Source: an uncultured Clostridia bacterium
Lineage (GTDB): Bacteria > Bacillota > Clostridia > Lachnospirales > CAG-274
Direction of reading: 5' to 3'
Assembly (NCBI GenBank): GCA_947632615.1
Contig: CANRPW010000024.1
Coordinates: forward strand, 1 to 36,440
Length of the DNA: 36,440 bases
Within the stretch, counting starts at the first letter, position 1, and each line of letters begins with the position of its first letter. The notes under the pieces are model-generated. The model searched no databases, was not told the origin of the DNA, and worked only from the letters and a program-made list of their open reading frames with translations. Positions 16,549-25,690 of the stretch are shown here, piece after piece. The translations under genes were made by a program, and so were the position numbers.

Positions 16549-17406
16549 ATGAATACGGAGTTTACTGTAAGAAAATATTTTTCCAAAATAGCTGCTGATG
16601 AAATATTAAAGCATAGCCTTGATGGGCTTAATGAAATAAGGATAAGGGCGGACAAGCCTGTTATATTAAAATATGCTAAGTGTGAGATCATTCTTGACAT
16701 TGTATTAAACAAAGAGGATATAAATGCTCTTATTGCAAGAATGGCTGCGTATTCGGTGTTTGCCTTTAACGAAGAAATAAGAAGGGGCTTTCTCACTCTT
16801 GACGGGGGCTTTCGTGTGGGTATTTGCGGCAGGGCGGTTGTGGAAAACGGTTATTTAAAGACTATAAGAGATTATACATCCGTCAATATAAGAGTTCCTC
16901 ACCCTATACCCGGCTGTGGAGAGAAGCTAATGGCTTTATATAAAAACGGCTTTGAAAATACACTTATAATATCCCCTCCGGGCTGCGGCAAGACTACGCT
17001 TTTAAGAGATGTTGTAAGGCTTTTAAGTCGGGGCGGCTATACCTTAGGGGTGTGTGATGAAAGAGGAGAGATAGGCGGTGTAGAAGACCTGGGTTTAAGA
17101 ACGGACGTAATTGAGGGCTGCACAAAAAGCGAGGGAATAGAAATACTTATAAGAGCCCTGTCTCCCGACATAATAGCCGTTGACGAGCTGGGCGGAGATG
17201 AGGACGTCAGGGCGCTTTACAGGGCTTCTCACATGGGAGTTGGCATAATTGCCACTATGCACGGCGATAATAATACAGAATTTGAAGATATATTCAGATA
17301 TGCGGTTGTACTTGAAAATAAAAAGGGCAGGGGGCTTATTAAAAAAATATATGATAATATGGGCGGGTATAATTTTAATAACGGCAAGCTCCTTCATATT
17401 GGGTGA
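16549..17406 (+). CDS. spoIIIAA: Stage III sporulation protein AA, AAA+-like ATPase
   Basis: SpoIIIAA is the ATPase, related to secretion ATPases, of the mother-cell channel that connects to the engulfed forespore. The 285-residue protein has an N-terminal domain (about 1-120) with the conserved segment FAFNEEIRRGFLTLDGGFRVGICGRAV, then Walker A SPPGCGKTT (about 145-153), CDERGEIGG and Walker B IIAVDELGG (about 205-213), followed by an ATMHG sensor-like segment. It starts at ATG16549 behind GAGGTGG. Its 3' end overlaps spoIIIAB by 56 nt. It is the first of eight genes in the standard order. Confidence 0.96.
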   Translation: MNTEFTVRKYFSKIAADEILKHSLDGLNEIRIRADKPVILKYAKCEIILDIVLNKEDINALIARMAAYSVFAFNEEIRRGFLTLDGGFRVGICGRAVVENGYLKTIRDYTSVNIRVPHPIPGCGEKLMALYKNGFENTLIISPPGCGKTTLLRDVVRLLSRGGYTLGVCDERGEIGGVEDLGLRTDVIEGCTKSEGIEILIRALSPDIIAVDELGGDEDVRALYRASHMGVGIIATMHGDNNTEFEDIFRYAVVLENKKGRGLIKKIYDNMGGYNFNNGKLLHIG

Positions 17407-17863
17407 ATATTTTGGCATAAGGTGGGAGCTCAGGATAGATCAGCTTTGTGATATAAGGCTTGGCATAAACCTTATAGCAGGGGAGCTTGGGTATAACCTC
17501 CGCACCTTAGAGGAAGCGTGCAATATAATTTCCCCTAAGCTGGACGAGCCCGTAAGGGGCATATTCAAAGCCTTTGGCAGCAGGCTCTCTGAGGGAAGCA
17601 GTGCCTGTGAGGCTTGGGAGCAGGCGATAAGTGAGAAGGCAAAAGAAACATACTTAGCCTCTGAGGATGTTGATATGCTGTCCTCTTTGGGGAGCATATT
17701 TGAATGTTTTAATGCCGACGGACAGGAAAAAAACATAGAGGCTTTAAATGAGCGCATAGACGAAAAAGCAAAACGTCTTGGGGGAGAGGCTGACAAGGCA
17801 AAAAGGCTTGGCAGGGGCTTTTCTGTAATGGCAGGGCTTTTGCTTGTGGTAATACTCTTATAA
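17351..17863 (+). CDS. spoIIIAB: Stage III sporulation protein AB
   Basis: SpoIIIAB is an inner-membrane protein of the SpoIIIA complex, structurally related to the GspF-type platform. From ATG17351 the product has 170 residues, matching the usual length. It has an N-terminal span (about 2-20), a helical soluble part with LEEACNIISPKLDEPV and a C-terminal span (about 150-170). The open frame extends to 17249 inside spoIIIAA, but only the start at 17351 gives the family N-terminus (MIIWAGIILITASSFILG). The nearest Shine-Dalgarno sequence (AGGGGG) is some 15 nt away, so initiation probably depends on coupling to spoIIIAA translation. Confidence 0.92.
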   Translation: MIIWAGIILITASSFILGEYFGIRWELRIDQLCDIRLGINLIAGELGYNLRTLEEACNIISPKLDEPVRGIFKAFGSRLSEGSSACEAWEQAISEKAKETYLASEDVDMLSSLGSIFECFNADGQEKNIEALNERIDEKAKRLGGEADKAKRLGRGFSVMAGLLLVVILL

Positions 17864-17874
17864 GGAGGAAGCTT

Positions 17875-18069
17875 ATGGACATACAGATAATTTTCAGAAT
17901 TGCCGCCACGGGAATATTGGTGGCAGTGTTAAATCAGGTTTTAATACGGGCGGGACGTGAAGAACAGGCTATGATGACTACCCTTGCGGGGCTTGTTGTG
18001 GTCCTGTTTTGGCTCATACAATACATAAATCAGCTGTTTACAAGTATGCAGACTCTTTTTAATCTGTGA
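17875..18069 (+). CDS. spoIIIAC: Stage III sporulation protein AC
   Basis: This is a very small integral membrane protein (64 residues) with two hydrophobic helices (about 5-25 and 36-58) separated by RAGREEQAMMTT, the normal form of SpoIIIAC. It belongs to the forespore feeding-tube complex. It follows spoIIIAB by 11 nt and has the strong Shine-Dalgarno AAGGAGGAAG. Confidence 0.94.
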   Translation: MDIQIIFRIAATGILVAVLNQVLIRAGREEQAMMTTLAGLVVVLFWLIQYINQLFTSMQTLFNL

Positions 18070-18078
18070 GGTCAGGCT

Positions 18079-18465
18079 ATGGATATATACAGAATAACGG
18101 CTGTGGGGCTTATAGGCGCTGTGCTTTGCGTTACGCTTAAAAAAGACTGCCCTCAGATAGCAATGGGTATCTCCATAATAACCTCCGTGCTGATACTTAT
18201 GTTTATACTGCCCCGTTTTGAAACTATCTGGGGTACTCTTGAGAGAATAGACTCATTGATCTCGGGCGAGAGCAGCTATGTAAAGCTCATTTTAAAAATA
18301 GTGGCAGTGGGCTATATTTCCTCATTCGGGGCAAAAATATGCGAAGACTTCGGCGAAAGCTCTATAGGGCACAAAATAGAGCTGGGAGGGAAAATAATAA
18401 TCATAATATTTTCTCTGCCTGTTATAACGGGGCTTTTGGATATGCTCAGCGAGCTTATGCCATAG
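18079..18465 (+). CDS. spoIIIAD: Stage III sporulation protein AD
   Basis: The 128-residue integral membrane protein is related to SpoIIIAC, and its first 60 residues have a similar two-helix layout (LIGAVLCVTLKKDCPQIAMGISI). The rest adds further spans at about 70-90 and 104-125, with the family segment FGAKICEDFGESSIGHKIELGGKI. It lies 9 nt after spoIIIAC in the operon. Confidence 0.95.
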   Translation: MDIYRITAVGLIGAVLCVTLKKDCPQIAMGISIITSVLILMFILPRFETIWGTLERIDSLISGESSYVKLILKIVAVGYISSFGAKICEDFGESSIGHKIELGGKIIIIIFSLPVITGLLDMLSELMP

Positions 18466-18484
18466 ATGATCAGGGGACAAGCAA

Positions 18485-19594
18485 ATGAAAATGTTATTTA
18501 CTTTTATATTTATATTAAGTCTTTCCGTCTGCGTTTTTGCAGGTGATATAGACGACAGCCTTTCAGACTATGATTTTGAAGGCTTTAACTCGGCTTATGA
18601 AAACACCACGGGAACAAAAACGGACTTTAAGACATTGGTAAAAGCCGTAGTGACAAACGACTCCGAAAGCATCCGTTCCGCGCTTAAGGAGCTTATAATA
18701 TCAAGAATAGCGGGAGAAACGAAGGATGTTTTTAACAGCCTTAAAATATTGCTTGTGGCGGCGGTTTTGGGCGGTTTTTTTAAAAATCTCATTTCTGCCT
18801 TTCACGACAAGGAAACGGGAGAAATGGGCTTTGCTATTACATATATGATAACTGTGGGTATTGCCCTTGGGGCATTTTTTCCTATTGTGGGGCTTATGGA
18901 GGATTTTTGCCTAAGCCTTACACAGATAACCGCAGGGAGTCTGCCCCTTATGCTGAGCGTTATAACGGCAAGCGGCAGACCTGCCTCGGCTCTTGCATAT
19001 AATGGGCTTATGTCTGTTTGTATAGTTATGATAGGCAGGGCGGTTTCGGTATTTGTGATACCGTTTATAAATATGTCGGTTGTTATGTGCGCCGTAAACT
19101 ATCTTTCCGAAGAGCCCATGCTTGAAAAGCTCTCGGATCTGCTCCGCGCCATTACGGAAACAGGCATAAAGGCGGCAGCGTTTATATTTACATTTTTTGC
19201 AGGGCTTAACAAGCTGACATCGGGGCTTGGAAACAATGTACTTATGAAGGGCGCTAAGTCAGCTATAGGTATGGTGCCTATTGCAGGCGATATAATAACG
19301 GGCAGCGTTGACACGGGGCTGGTGTTTTTAAATGCCGTAAAAAGCGGAGTAGGCATTGTTTTTATAATAGCCGTTGTAGTCTACGCTATAGCGCCTATTT
19401 TAAGGGTGGCGGCTGTAGCTTATGCCTTTAAGCTGCTTGCGGGCATAATTCAGCCTATTTGCGACAAACGGACAGTGGAATTTATAGATAAGCTTGGGGA
19501 TTTTGGGCTTGTTATATTGAGCGCGCTGTTTGTGGTAAGTTATATATTTATATTTGGGGCATTGATATTTGTCGCCGCAGGTATGGGGGTATGA
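18485..19594 (+). CDS. spoIIIAE: Stage III sporulation protein AE
   Basis: The 369-residue polytopic membrane protein is the largest membrane component of the SpoIIIA complex. It has a signal peptide (MKMLFTFIFILSLSVCVFAG), a short soluble segment and then repeated hydrophobic spans from about 85 to the end. GLMEDFCLSLTQITAGSLPLMLSV and the glycine-rich SAIGMVPIAGDIITGSVDTG stand out as family features. It starts 19 nt after spoIIIAD behind AGGGGACAAG and ends 3 nt before spoIIIAF. Confidence 0.95.
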   Translation: MKMLFTFIFILSLSVCVFAGDIDDSLSDYDFEGFNSAYENTTGTKTDFKTLVKAVVTNDSESIRSALKELIISRIAGETKDVFNSLKILLVAAVLGGFFKNLISAFHDKETGEMGFAITYMITVGIALGAFFPIVGLMEDFCLSLTQITAGSLPLMLSVITASGRPASALAYNGLMSVCIVMIGRAVSVFVIPFINMSVVMCAVNYLSEEPMLEKLSDLLRAITETGIKAAAFIFTFFAGLNKLTSGLGNNVLMKGAKSAIGMVPIAGDIITGSVDTGLVFLNAVKSGVGIVFIIAVVVYAIAPILRVAAVAYAFKLLAGIIQPICDKRTVEFIDKLGDFGLVILSALFVVSYIFIFGALIFVAAGMGV

Positions 19595-19597
19595 GGT

Positions 19598-20083
19598 ATG
19601 GACGTATTAAAAGAGTATGTAATGGATATAGGCTATTTTATGGTTTTTTCGTCCCTTGTAAGACTTTTTATGCCAAGCGGCAGCTTCAGGGCTTATATAA
19701 ATATGTTTTTGGGGCTTATATTTATGCTGATCATATTAAACCCCATAAGCGCCTTTATAAAAACGGGGCTGCCAAGCTTAGAAGACTATATTATCAAAAG
19801 CAGTGGGGAGATAAGTGAGGAAATGAGGGAGAGGGCTGCGCTAAATGAAAATGAGGACATTATATTAAAGGAGTATTCAGCCGCCCTTAGCGAGAGGATA
19901 ATGGCTATTTCCGAAGGATATATTGAAGACCCAAGGGTGGAGGTAACAACGGACGAAACCCTTAAACCAAAGGCTGTTAAGGTGACGGGCAAAGGCACAG
20001 CCTTAGCGGCTTCTGAGCTTAAGGCGGCACTTTCCCACATATACGGTATAGAAATAATAAGCATAGAGGTGGAGCAGGAGTGA
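19598..20083 (+). CDS. spoIIIAF: Stage III sporulation protein AF
   Basis: The 161-residue protein has two N-terminal membrane spans (about 8-27 and 36-56) and a soluble C-terminal domain rich in charged residues. In the family this domain has a ring-building fold facing the intermembrane space. The short membrane hairpin MPSGSFRAYINMFLGL is typical. Its TGA overlaps the GTG of spoIIIAG (GTGA), so the two are coupled. Confidence 0.92.
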   Translation: MDVLKEYVMDIGYFMVFSSLVRLFMPSGSFRAYINMFLGLIFMLIILNPISAFIKTGLPSLEDYIIKSSGEISEEMRERAALNENEDIILKEYSAALSERIMAISEGYIEDPRVEVTTDETLKPKAVKVTGKGTALAASELKAALSHIYGIEIISIEVEQE

Positions 20084-20628
20084 CTTTTAAGGAATTATTT
20101 AAAAACAAGAACAAAAAAACATTTATAAACCTTTTTACGGCTTTTGCGGTGGGAATAGGGCTTATAGTTGTGGGAGGAATGTTTGATGGTGAAAAGCCCC
20201 AAGCCCCCGCAAAGGAAAATGAGATAAGGGCGGAGAGTGAGAAAGCAGGGGATTTTGAAAATGACTATAAAACGAAGCTTGAAAGACAGCTTGAAAGCAT
20301 ATTGGGGCAGGTAGAGGGGGTAGGGCGCATAAGGGTAATGGTAAGTCTTAAAGACAGCGGAGATATAAAGCTCGCCCAGGACGTATCAAAAGAAAAAAGC
20401 GCCGAAGCAGAGGGAGGCAGCTCGGAAAAAGAAGAATATAAAACACTTCTAACAGAAGGGGAACAGCCATATATTATTAATAAGAGCCGACCTGAAATAG
20501 AGGGGGTACTTATAATTGCCGAAGGAGGAGGGAATATGTCAGTAAAAAGCTCTTTAATTGGCGCATGCTCTGCGCTTTTTGGAATAGAAGCAAACAAAAC
20601 AGAGGTCTTAAAAATGGGAGGGAACTAA
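20080..20628 (+). CDS. spoIIIAG: Stage III sporulation protein AG
   Basis: SpoIIIAG forms a large ring in the space between mother cell and forespore membranes. The 182-residue protein has a basic N-terminus, one span (about 15-33, FINLFTAFAVGIGLIVVGG) and a soluble domain whose conserved core is LESILGQVEGVGRIRVMVSL near residue 75. It starts with GTG at 20080, which overlaps the stop of spoIIIAF. GGAG sequences just upstream serve as the ribosome site. Confidence 0.94.
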   Translation: MTFKELFKNKNKKTFINLFTAFAVGIGLIVVGGMFDGEKPQAPAKENEIRAESEKAGDFENDYKTKLERQLESILGQVEGVGRIRVMVSLKDSGDIKLAQDVSKEKSAEAEGGSSEKEEYKTLLTEGEQPYIINKSRPEIEGVLIIAEGGGNMSVKSSLIGACSALFGIEANKTEVLKMGGN

Positions 20629-21324
20629 ATGTTTGTTTTTAAGAAAAACCAAGTCATAATCACGGCGCTGGTGGCAATGGTGGCTGTGGCGGGTTATTTG
20701 AATTACATAAACAAATCAAGCTTAGAGCCTCAGGAGATGATGTTTAATGAAGACGGCGAGCTTATAAGCTATGACTCCGATGCGCTCAGTGCTGAGGGTG
20801 ACATTTATTATGACGATGATGTAGCAATAGAGATGGACTCCGATAGGGCAGTAGCAGCCTCGGCAAACCAAGACAAAGAGGCGACCACCGAAGTCTCTTC
20901 CGGCAAAAGCACAGCCGCAGAAGATGACGAAACGGGCAAGGCTGTTTTTGTAAACGACTCAAGTGACTCGTCATATTTCATACAGGCAAAGCTTGACAGA
21001 GAGCAGTCAAGAGCCAAGCAAAAGGAAATACTTACGGAAATGCTTTCCGACGATAATATAGACACTGCCAAAAAGGAGGAATGTGCCGACAGCATGATAG
21101 AAATACAAAAGAGGATAGAAAAGGAGACCGCAGCGGAGTCGCTTATAGAGGCAAAGGGCTTTGAAGAGGCGTATGTGCGAATAGACGACGACACTGTAGA
21201 TGTGGTGGTATCTAAAGAGGAGCTTACAAGTGCGGAGCTTGCGCAAATTCAAGACATTGTAAAGCGCAAAACAGGAGCGGAGGTGAAAAACATAAGAATA
21301 ACCCCCATGAAGGGTCAAAAATAA
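20629..21324 (+). CDS. spoIIIAH: Stage III sporulation protein AH
   Basis: SpoIIIAH is the mother-cell protein that binds forespore SpoIIQ across the intermembrane space. This 231-residue version has a short N-terminal cytoplasmic part, one span (about 8-25), a long acidic linker rich in S, D, E and A (about 40-120) and a C-terminal ring-building domain related to YscJ/FliF (AYVRIDDDTVDVVVSK, LAQIQDIVKRKTGAEVKNIRI). It starts directly after the spoIIIAG stop with GGGAGGGA upstream. It is the last gene of the operon, followed by a terminator. Confidence 0.94.
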   Translation: MFVFKKNQVIITALVAMVAVAGYLNYINKSSLEPQEMMFNEDGELISYDSDALSAEGDIYYDDDVAIEMDSDRAVAASANQDKEATTEVSSGKSTAAEDDETGKAVFVNDSSDSSYFIQAKLDREQSRAKQKEILTEMLSDDNIDTAKKEECADSMIEIQKRIEKETAAESLIEAKGFEEAYVRIDDDTVDVVVSKEELTSAELAQIQDIVKRKTGAEVKNIRITPMKGQK

Positions 21325-21335
21325 TAAATCCATAT

Positions 21336-21384
21336 AAGACTGCCCCAAAATATACTTAAATGTATTAGGCGGCAGTCTTTTTTA
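21336..21384 (+). terminator. Intrinsic terminator of the spoIIIA operon
   Basis: Arms AAGACTGCC (21336-21344) and GGCAGTCTT (21371-21379) are perfect complements with a 26-nt loop, followed by a T-run. Confidence 0.8.
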
Positions 21385-21438
21385 TTTGTAAAAAAGCCCT
21401 CAATATGTTAATTTTAATATAGTTTGTTGAAAAAAGCA

Positions 21439-21467
21439 TTTACGAAAAAGTTGATTTATGTTATAAT
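21439..21467 (+). promoter_or_regulatory. Sigma-A type promoter for the pectin esterase gene
   Basis: TTTACG (21439-21444), 17 nt and a perfect TATAAT (21462-21467) lie about 35 nt upstream of the start codon. It is the only good promoter seen before the five closely spaced genes 21503-29727. Confidence 0.6.
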
Positions 21468-21502
21468 TAATTAAATATTTGCATTTAATTGGGGGTTAAA
21501 TT

Positions 21503-24500
21503 ATGAAGTCATTAATTAATATTAAAAGATGTGTAAGTTTGTTTTTGTCCCTTACTCTTATGCTTTCGGGTTTTGGCGTGGTTAGTGCCAACGCAGCGCC
21601 AAAAAGCATAACTGTAGGCAAGGGCGGCGATTTTGCCACAATTACCGAGGCTCTTAATTCTGTAGACTATACGCCTACAAAGGAAGCTCCCCTTGTAATT
21701 AATATAGAAAAGGGAGTTTATGAAGAGAGCTTTACGGTAGACAAGCCTTATATTTCACTTGTAAATAATGGCAAAGCCGAGGACGTTGTTATAACCTACG
21801 ACAAATCCGTAGGAAATGCCGACCCTGCTAAAAGAGCAGGCACAGAGCAGACGGCAACCGTTGCTGTAAGCGCCGGGGCGCACGACTTTAAGGCAGAAAA
21901 CATAACCTTCCAAAATTCAAACAATCTCAGTCAGGAGGAAGAGTATTCTCAGGCAGTTGCTCTTGTTTCAAGTGCTGACAGAACAGTATTTACAGGCTGC
22001 CGTTTTATAGGCAGACAGGATACTCTTTATCTCAAGGGTGCGTCAAAGGGCGCTTCAGTTACGGGTTCTGCAAATCAGGCAAGAGCTTACCTTGAAAACT
22101 GCTATATTGAGGGTACTGTTGACTTTATTTTCGGCGACGGCACGGCAGTATTCAGAAATTGTGATATAAATATGGCATACAGAGCAGGGGGCGGCTATTT
22201 TACAGCGGCAAATACCACTCTTTACAATGTGGGCTATGTTTTTAACGGCTGTAATTTTACGGTTGACGAAAAATATACGGCAGAAGACGGAGAAAATATT
22301 TATCTTGGCAGACCCTGGCAGTGTGATAAGGATCACCCGACACTTGGTTCTTCCGTGCTTATAATGAATTCTTCACTGCCAAAAATACTTAACGAAAAGG
22401 GCTTTGCTCTTTGGGACGATACTACGGTAGCCGATAAGGTTCGTTTTATGGAATATAACAACAGGGTCGGCGCTTTGCCGGAGAATACCGCCACAAGAGC
22501 CGATTATGTGACTATACTCACAGACGGGCAGGCAGCCGCATATAAACCCCACAATATACTTAGAGGCAACGACCTTTGGAATCCTGCAAATCTTGAAAAC
22601 GTACCTAACAGCCCTGCAAGTGAAATTACATTTGCAAGCTACGACGTTTCCATACCTAAGGGAGATGTTTATAAGCTTAGCACTTATATGCTGCCTATGG
22701 GCTCTAAGGGAACGGTTACATATAACAGTCTTGACGAAAATATTGTAAAAATTGATCAGAACGGAAACATAACGGCTAATGAAATAGGCTCTGCCTTTGT
22801 TACGGCAAGCCTTGCAAACGGCTTTACTGTCAGAACTAAGGTGACCGTGACTGCCCCCAGAACGGATGCTCCCGTTATTTCAGACATATCTATAGACTAT
22901 GGCTCTACACTGGATAAGACCGACAGAATAAGAGGCTCATATACATTTACAAATAAAGAGGACACCGAAAACGACCGAAGCCTTATAAGATGGATAGCTG
23001 TAGACGGCGCAACAGGCAAGGAGTTTATAGTTTCCGAGGGCAGGGGAGAAAGCTTTAAGGAATATAACGTGACCGACAGAGAAATAGGCTGTTATATAAA
23101 AATGGAGGTTTATCCCGAAAGCTCTACCAGCTACGGTAAGGTAGGCGCAGCCAGCTCGGCTGTTTCAAAAACCGTTGTTGGCGGAGATGCAAATGTTTAT
23201 CTTAAAGAAGACTTTTCATCACTTTCAGACAGCTGGAGCGTAAGCTCGCCATCTGCTTTTGAGTTTATAAAGGACGGCTCAAACAGCTTTATAACAGGCG
23301 CAGAGGAAACAAACGCAAGTAAGTTAGTTTATAAAGGCACAGAGGGCTGGGGAGATAATACAACAGTCTACAGAATGAGATTTAACCCTGCTGTAGACGG
23401 CCTTTCAGGTGACAGCTATGAAAACCTTTTTGTAAACTATAAGGACGAAAACAATTATTATAAGGTGAAAATAACCAGAGGGGGCAATACAAAGTCCCTG
23501 AGATGGTATTTGATAAAAGCAACAGGTGGCACAGAGCAGACCCTTGCTTCCGATGAAGAAAGTATGAAGGGCAACGTAAATCAGAACTCGGGAGAGGACA
23601 ACCCTTATTTCTACGTTGTTATTACAAAGAAGGGCAGCACTGTTAAGGCTGATTTTATTATAGAAAACACAAGACAGACCCTTTCTACACTTACCGCCAA
23701 TGACAGTGAAGCCTTAAGCGGCGGTTATGTGGGTTTTGAAACATACGGCAAGAAAAACGCCGTACTTCTTGACTATATCAATGTATACGGAGAAAGTATA
23801 GCTAAAGAAAAGGACGTAAGAATATTTATTGCAGGCGACTCCACGGCTAAATCTTATGGTGACGGAAATACTATAGGCGGCTGGGGTGAGTACATACCTT
23901 ATTACTTCAGCGAGGACGTTGATATCATAAACAAGGCGGAGGGCGGAAGAAGCTCACGCTCATTTATGAACCAGGGCAGGCTTGACGAAATATGTAACGA
24001 AGCCCACGAGGGCGACTATGTATTTATACAGTTTGGTATAAATGACGGTCAGACAGACGAGGCATACAGGCTTGAATATTCCGTTGCCCTTGGACAGCCC
24101 GACAGCAATGGGGTTTATCCTTCTATAAGACCTCAGAAGTCAAAAACCCCTCAGCTTCTTTTAGATGCCTACGCAAATACGGGCTATCCATATTCCGACA
24201 CCTACTATCCTCAGCAGGGCGGAACTTTTAAGTGGTATATAGAGCAGTATGTAGACCGTGTAAGAGAAACAGGCGCAACCCCTGTGCTTCTTACATCTAT
24301 TTGCAGAGTTTTCTTTGATTCTGACGGTAAGATAACACCTCACCACGGTGAAAATGACGGCTATCTCAAGGTGGTAAAACAGGTGGCGGAAGAAAAGAAC
24401 TGCGATTTTATAGATTTTTATGAGGTAACCAAAAACCTTTACGAAAGCTATGGCTATACAATGGTTCAGGGGCTTGCAAATATAAAGGCAGACGGATCAA

Positions 24501-25675
24501 TGGACCTTACTCACTACAACAAGTTTGGCGCAAACATAATTGCCAGCAAGTTTGCTCAGGCAGTGGGCGAAGCAGGCATAGGGCTTGAGGGCTATATCAC
24601 ACCCTCAAGAGCCGATGTTGAAAGAACAGACGGACTTAAGAGCGCAAAGCTCTATCTTGTAGGGGACGAATATTTTAAAGACTATACAAACGACAACAGC
24701 GCAAACGTAATAGAAAAGGGCAGCATTTCAAAATATATGACGGAAAACCTGTCACAGCTTATTGACGTTGTGCCCTTGGGCGCAGAGGGAGCAAGCTCTA
24801 AGAGCTATATAAACACTCAGCAGTATAAAGACTTTATAGACGGCGTTTGCCCGGGGGACTATGTTCTTTTACATTTCGGAACAAACGATAAGCAAAGCGG
24901 TGAGGGCTTTACCTCAGCTTCCGGTGATAAGGAAACAGAGGGCAGCTTTAAATATTATCTTTACAATTATTATGTAAAGCCTATCAAAGAGAAAAAAGCC
25001 GTGCCTATTATAATTACTCCTATTGCACAAAGAGAATTTTCGGGAGAGACCTTCTCGTACTCAGACGGCGGCTACACAGATGCCGCAAGAGAGCTTGTAT
25101 CGGAAGAACAGATCTATTTCTGCAATATGACCGATAATATGTCAGCAATATATAAAGAAGCGGGCAGCGAAGCAAGCCTTGCCTTAAATGCTTATGACGA
25201 CAGCGGCAGCCTTAAAAATTATTTAAGCGACGTAGGCGCAAAGGCGGCGGCGGAGAGCTTCCTTAAGGCTATGAAGAGCTCATCTGCCACCTTTAAAGAC
25301 TATATAACACTTCCCGATGAAGAGGAAGAAATTTATATAACAAAAGGCAGCTTTGCAGAGGATATGGTAAACGCCCTTTCTCTTAAGGGCACAGGGCTTT
25401 ACGGTACATTTTCTGACCTTCCTACAGGCAGAAGCTATGTTAAAGCCTGCGGAACTCTTAAGGAGCTTAATATTGCCAAGGGTGATGACAAAAACTGCTT
25501 CTACCCCGAAAATGTGCTTACAGCAACCGCTCTTAAGGAGCTTATAAGCGGCGCTAAAACCGCTCTTAACTTAACTGCGGATGTTGATGACATTATGGGA
25601 GATGTAGGACAGGGCTTTATAACCGAAAAGGATGCCTATATGGTTCTTGTAAGACTTCACAGAGCTCTGGGATAA
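21503..25675 (+). CDS. Secreted multidomain pectin esterase: CE8 methylesterase, CE12-type acetylesterase, degenerate SGNH, SLH-like end
   Basis: The protein has 1390 residues and a signal peptide (1-31). Residues about 34-340 are a CE8 pectin methylesterase with all signature elements: QAVAL (Q150), GRQDTLY (Q172, D173), VDFIFG (D207) and LGRPW (R270, W272). A Big_2-like immunoglobulin domain follows (about 375-455), then a second beta domain and a laminin-G/CBM-like domain (about 565-765). Residues about 770-1020 are an SGNH rhamnogalacturonan acetylesterase (CE12) with S780 in GDST, N847 in GINDG and D1001/H1004 in DLTHYN. A second SGNH-like domain (about 1050-1265) has GDEY at the nucleophile site and lacks the Asp-His pair, so it is probably inactive. 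Residues about 1275-1390 resemble one or two weak SLH repeats (FSDLP...LKELNIAKG...FYPENVLTATAL), suggesting wall attachment. It should remove methyl and acetyl groups from pectin at the cell surface. Confidence 0.9.
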   Translation: MKSLINIKRCVSLFLSLTLMLSGFGVVSANAAPKSITVGKGGDFATITEALNSVDYTPTKEAPLVINIEKGVYEESFTVDKPYISLVNNGKAEDVVITYDKSVGNADPAKRAGTEQTATVAVSAGAHDFKAENITFQNSNNLSQEEEYSQAVALVSSADRTVFTGCRFIGRQDTLYLKGASKGASVTGSANQARAYLENCYIEGTVDFIFGDGTAVFRNCDINMAYRAGGGYFTAANTTLYNVGYVFNGCNFTVDEKYTAEDGENIYLGRPWQCDKDHPTLGSSVLIMNSSLPKILNEKGFALWDDTTVADKVRFMEYNNRVGALPENTATRADYVTILTDGQAAAYKPHNILRGNDLWNPANLENVPNSPASEITFASYDVSIPKGDVYKLSTYMLPMGSKGTVTYNSLDENIVKIDQNGNITANEIGSAFVTASLANGFTVRTKVTVTAPRTDAPVISDISIDYGSTLDKTDRIRGSYTFTNKEDTENDRSLIRWIAVDGATGKEFIVSEGRGESFKEYNVTDREIGCYIKMEVYPESSTSYGKVGAASSAVSKTVVGGDANVYLKEDFSSLSDSWSVSSPSAFEFIKDGSNSFITGAEETNASKLVYKGTEGWGDNTTVYRMRFNPAVDGLSGDSYENLFVNYKDENNYYKVKITRGGNTKSLRWYLIKATGGTEQTLASDEESMKGNVNQNSGEDNPYFYVVITKKGSTVKADFIIENTRQTLSTLTANDSEALSGGYVGFETYGKKNAVLLDYINVYGESIAKEKDVRIFIAGDSTAKSYGDGNTIGGWGEYIPYYFSEDVDIINKAEGGRSSRSFMNQGRLDEICNEAHEGDYVFIQFGINDGQTDEAYRLEYSVALGQPDSNGVYPSIRPQKSKTPQLLLDAYANTGYPYSDTYYPQQGGTFKWYIEQYVDRVRETGATPVLLTSICRVFFDSDGKITPHHGENDGYLKVVKQVAEEKNCDFIDFYEVTKNLYESYGYTMVQGLANIKADGSMDLTHYNKFGANIIASKFAQAVGEAGIGLEGYITPSRADVERTDGLKSAKLYLVGDEYFKDYTNDNSANVIEKGSISKYMTENLSQLIDVVPLGAEGASSKSYINTQQYKDFIDGVCPGDYVLLHFGTNDKQSGEGFTSASGDKETEGSFKYYLYNYYVKPIKEKKAVPIIITPIAQREFSGETFSYSDGGYTDAARELVSEEQIYFCNMTDNMSAIYKEAGSEASLALNAYDDSGSLKNYLSDVGAKAAAESFLKAMKSSSATFKDYITLPDEEEEIYITKGSFAEDMVNALSLKGTGLYGTFSDLPTGRSYVKACGTLKELNIAKGDDKNCFYPENVLTATALKELISGAKTALNLTADVDDIMGDVGQGFITEKDAYMVLVRLHRALG

Positions 25676-25690
25676 AGGAGGTAGCACCGC

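Noticed and set aside
17249..17406. Frameshift or error at the spoIIIAA-spoIIIAB overlap
   Set aside because: Both proteins have full normal length with starts and ends in the expected places. The 56-nt overlap is an ordinary coupled junction.
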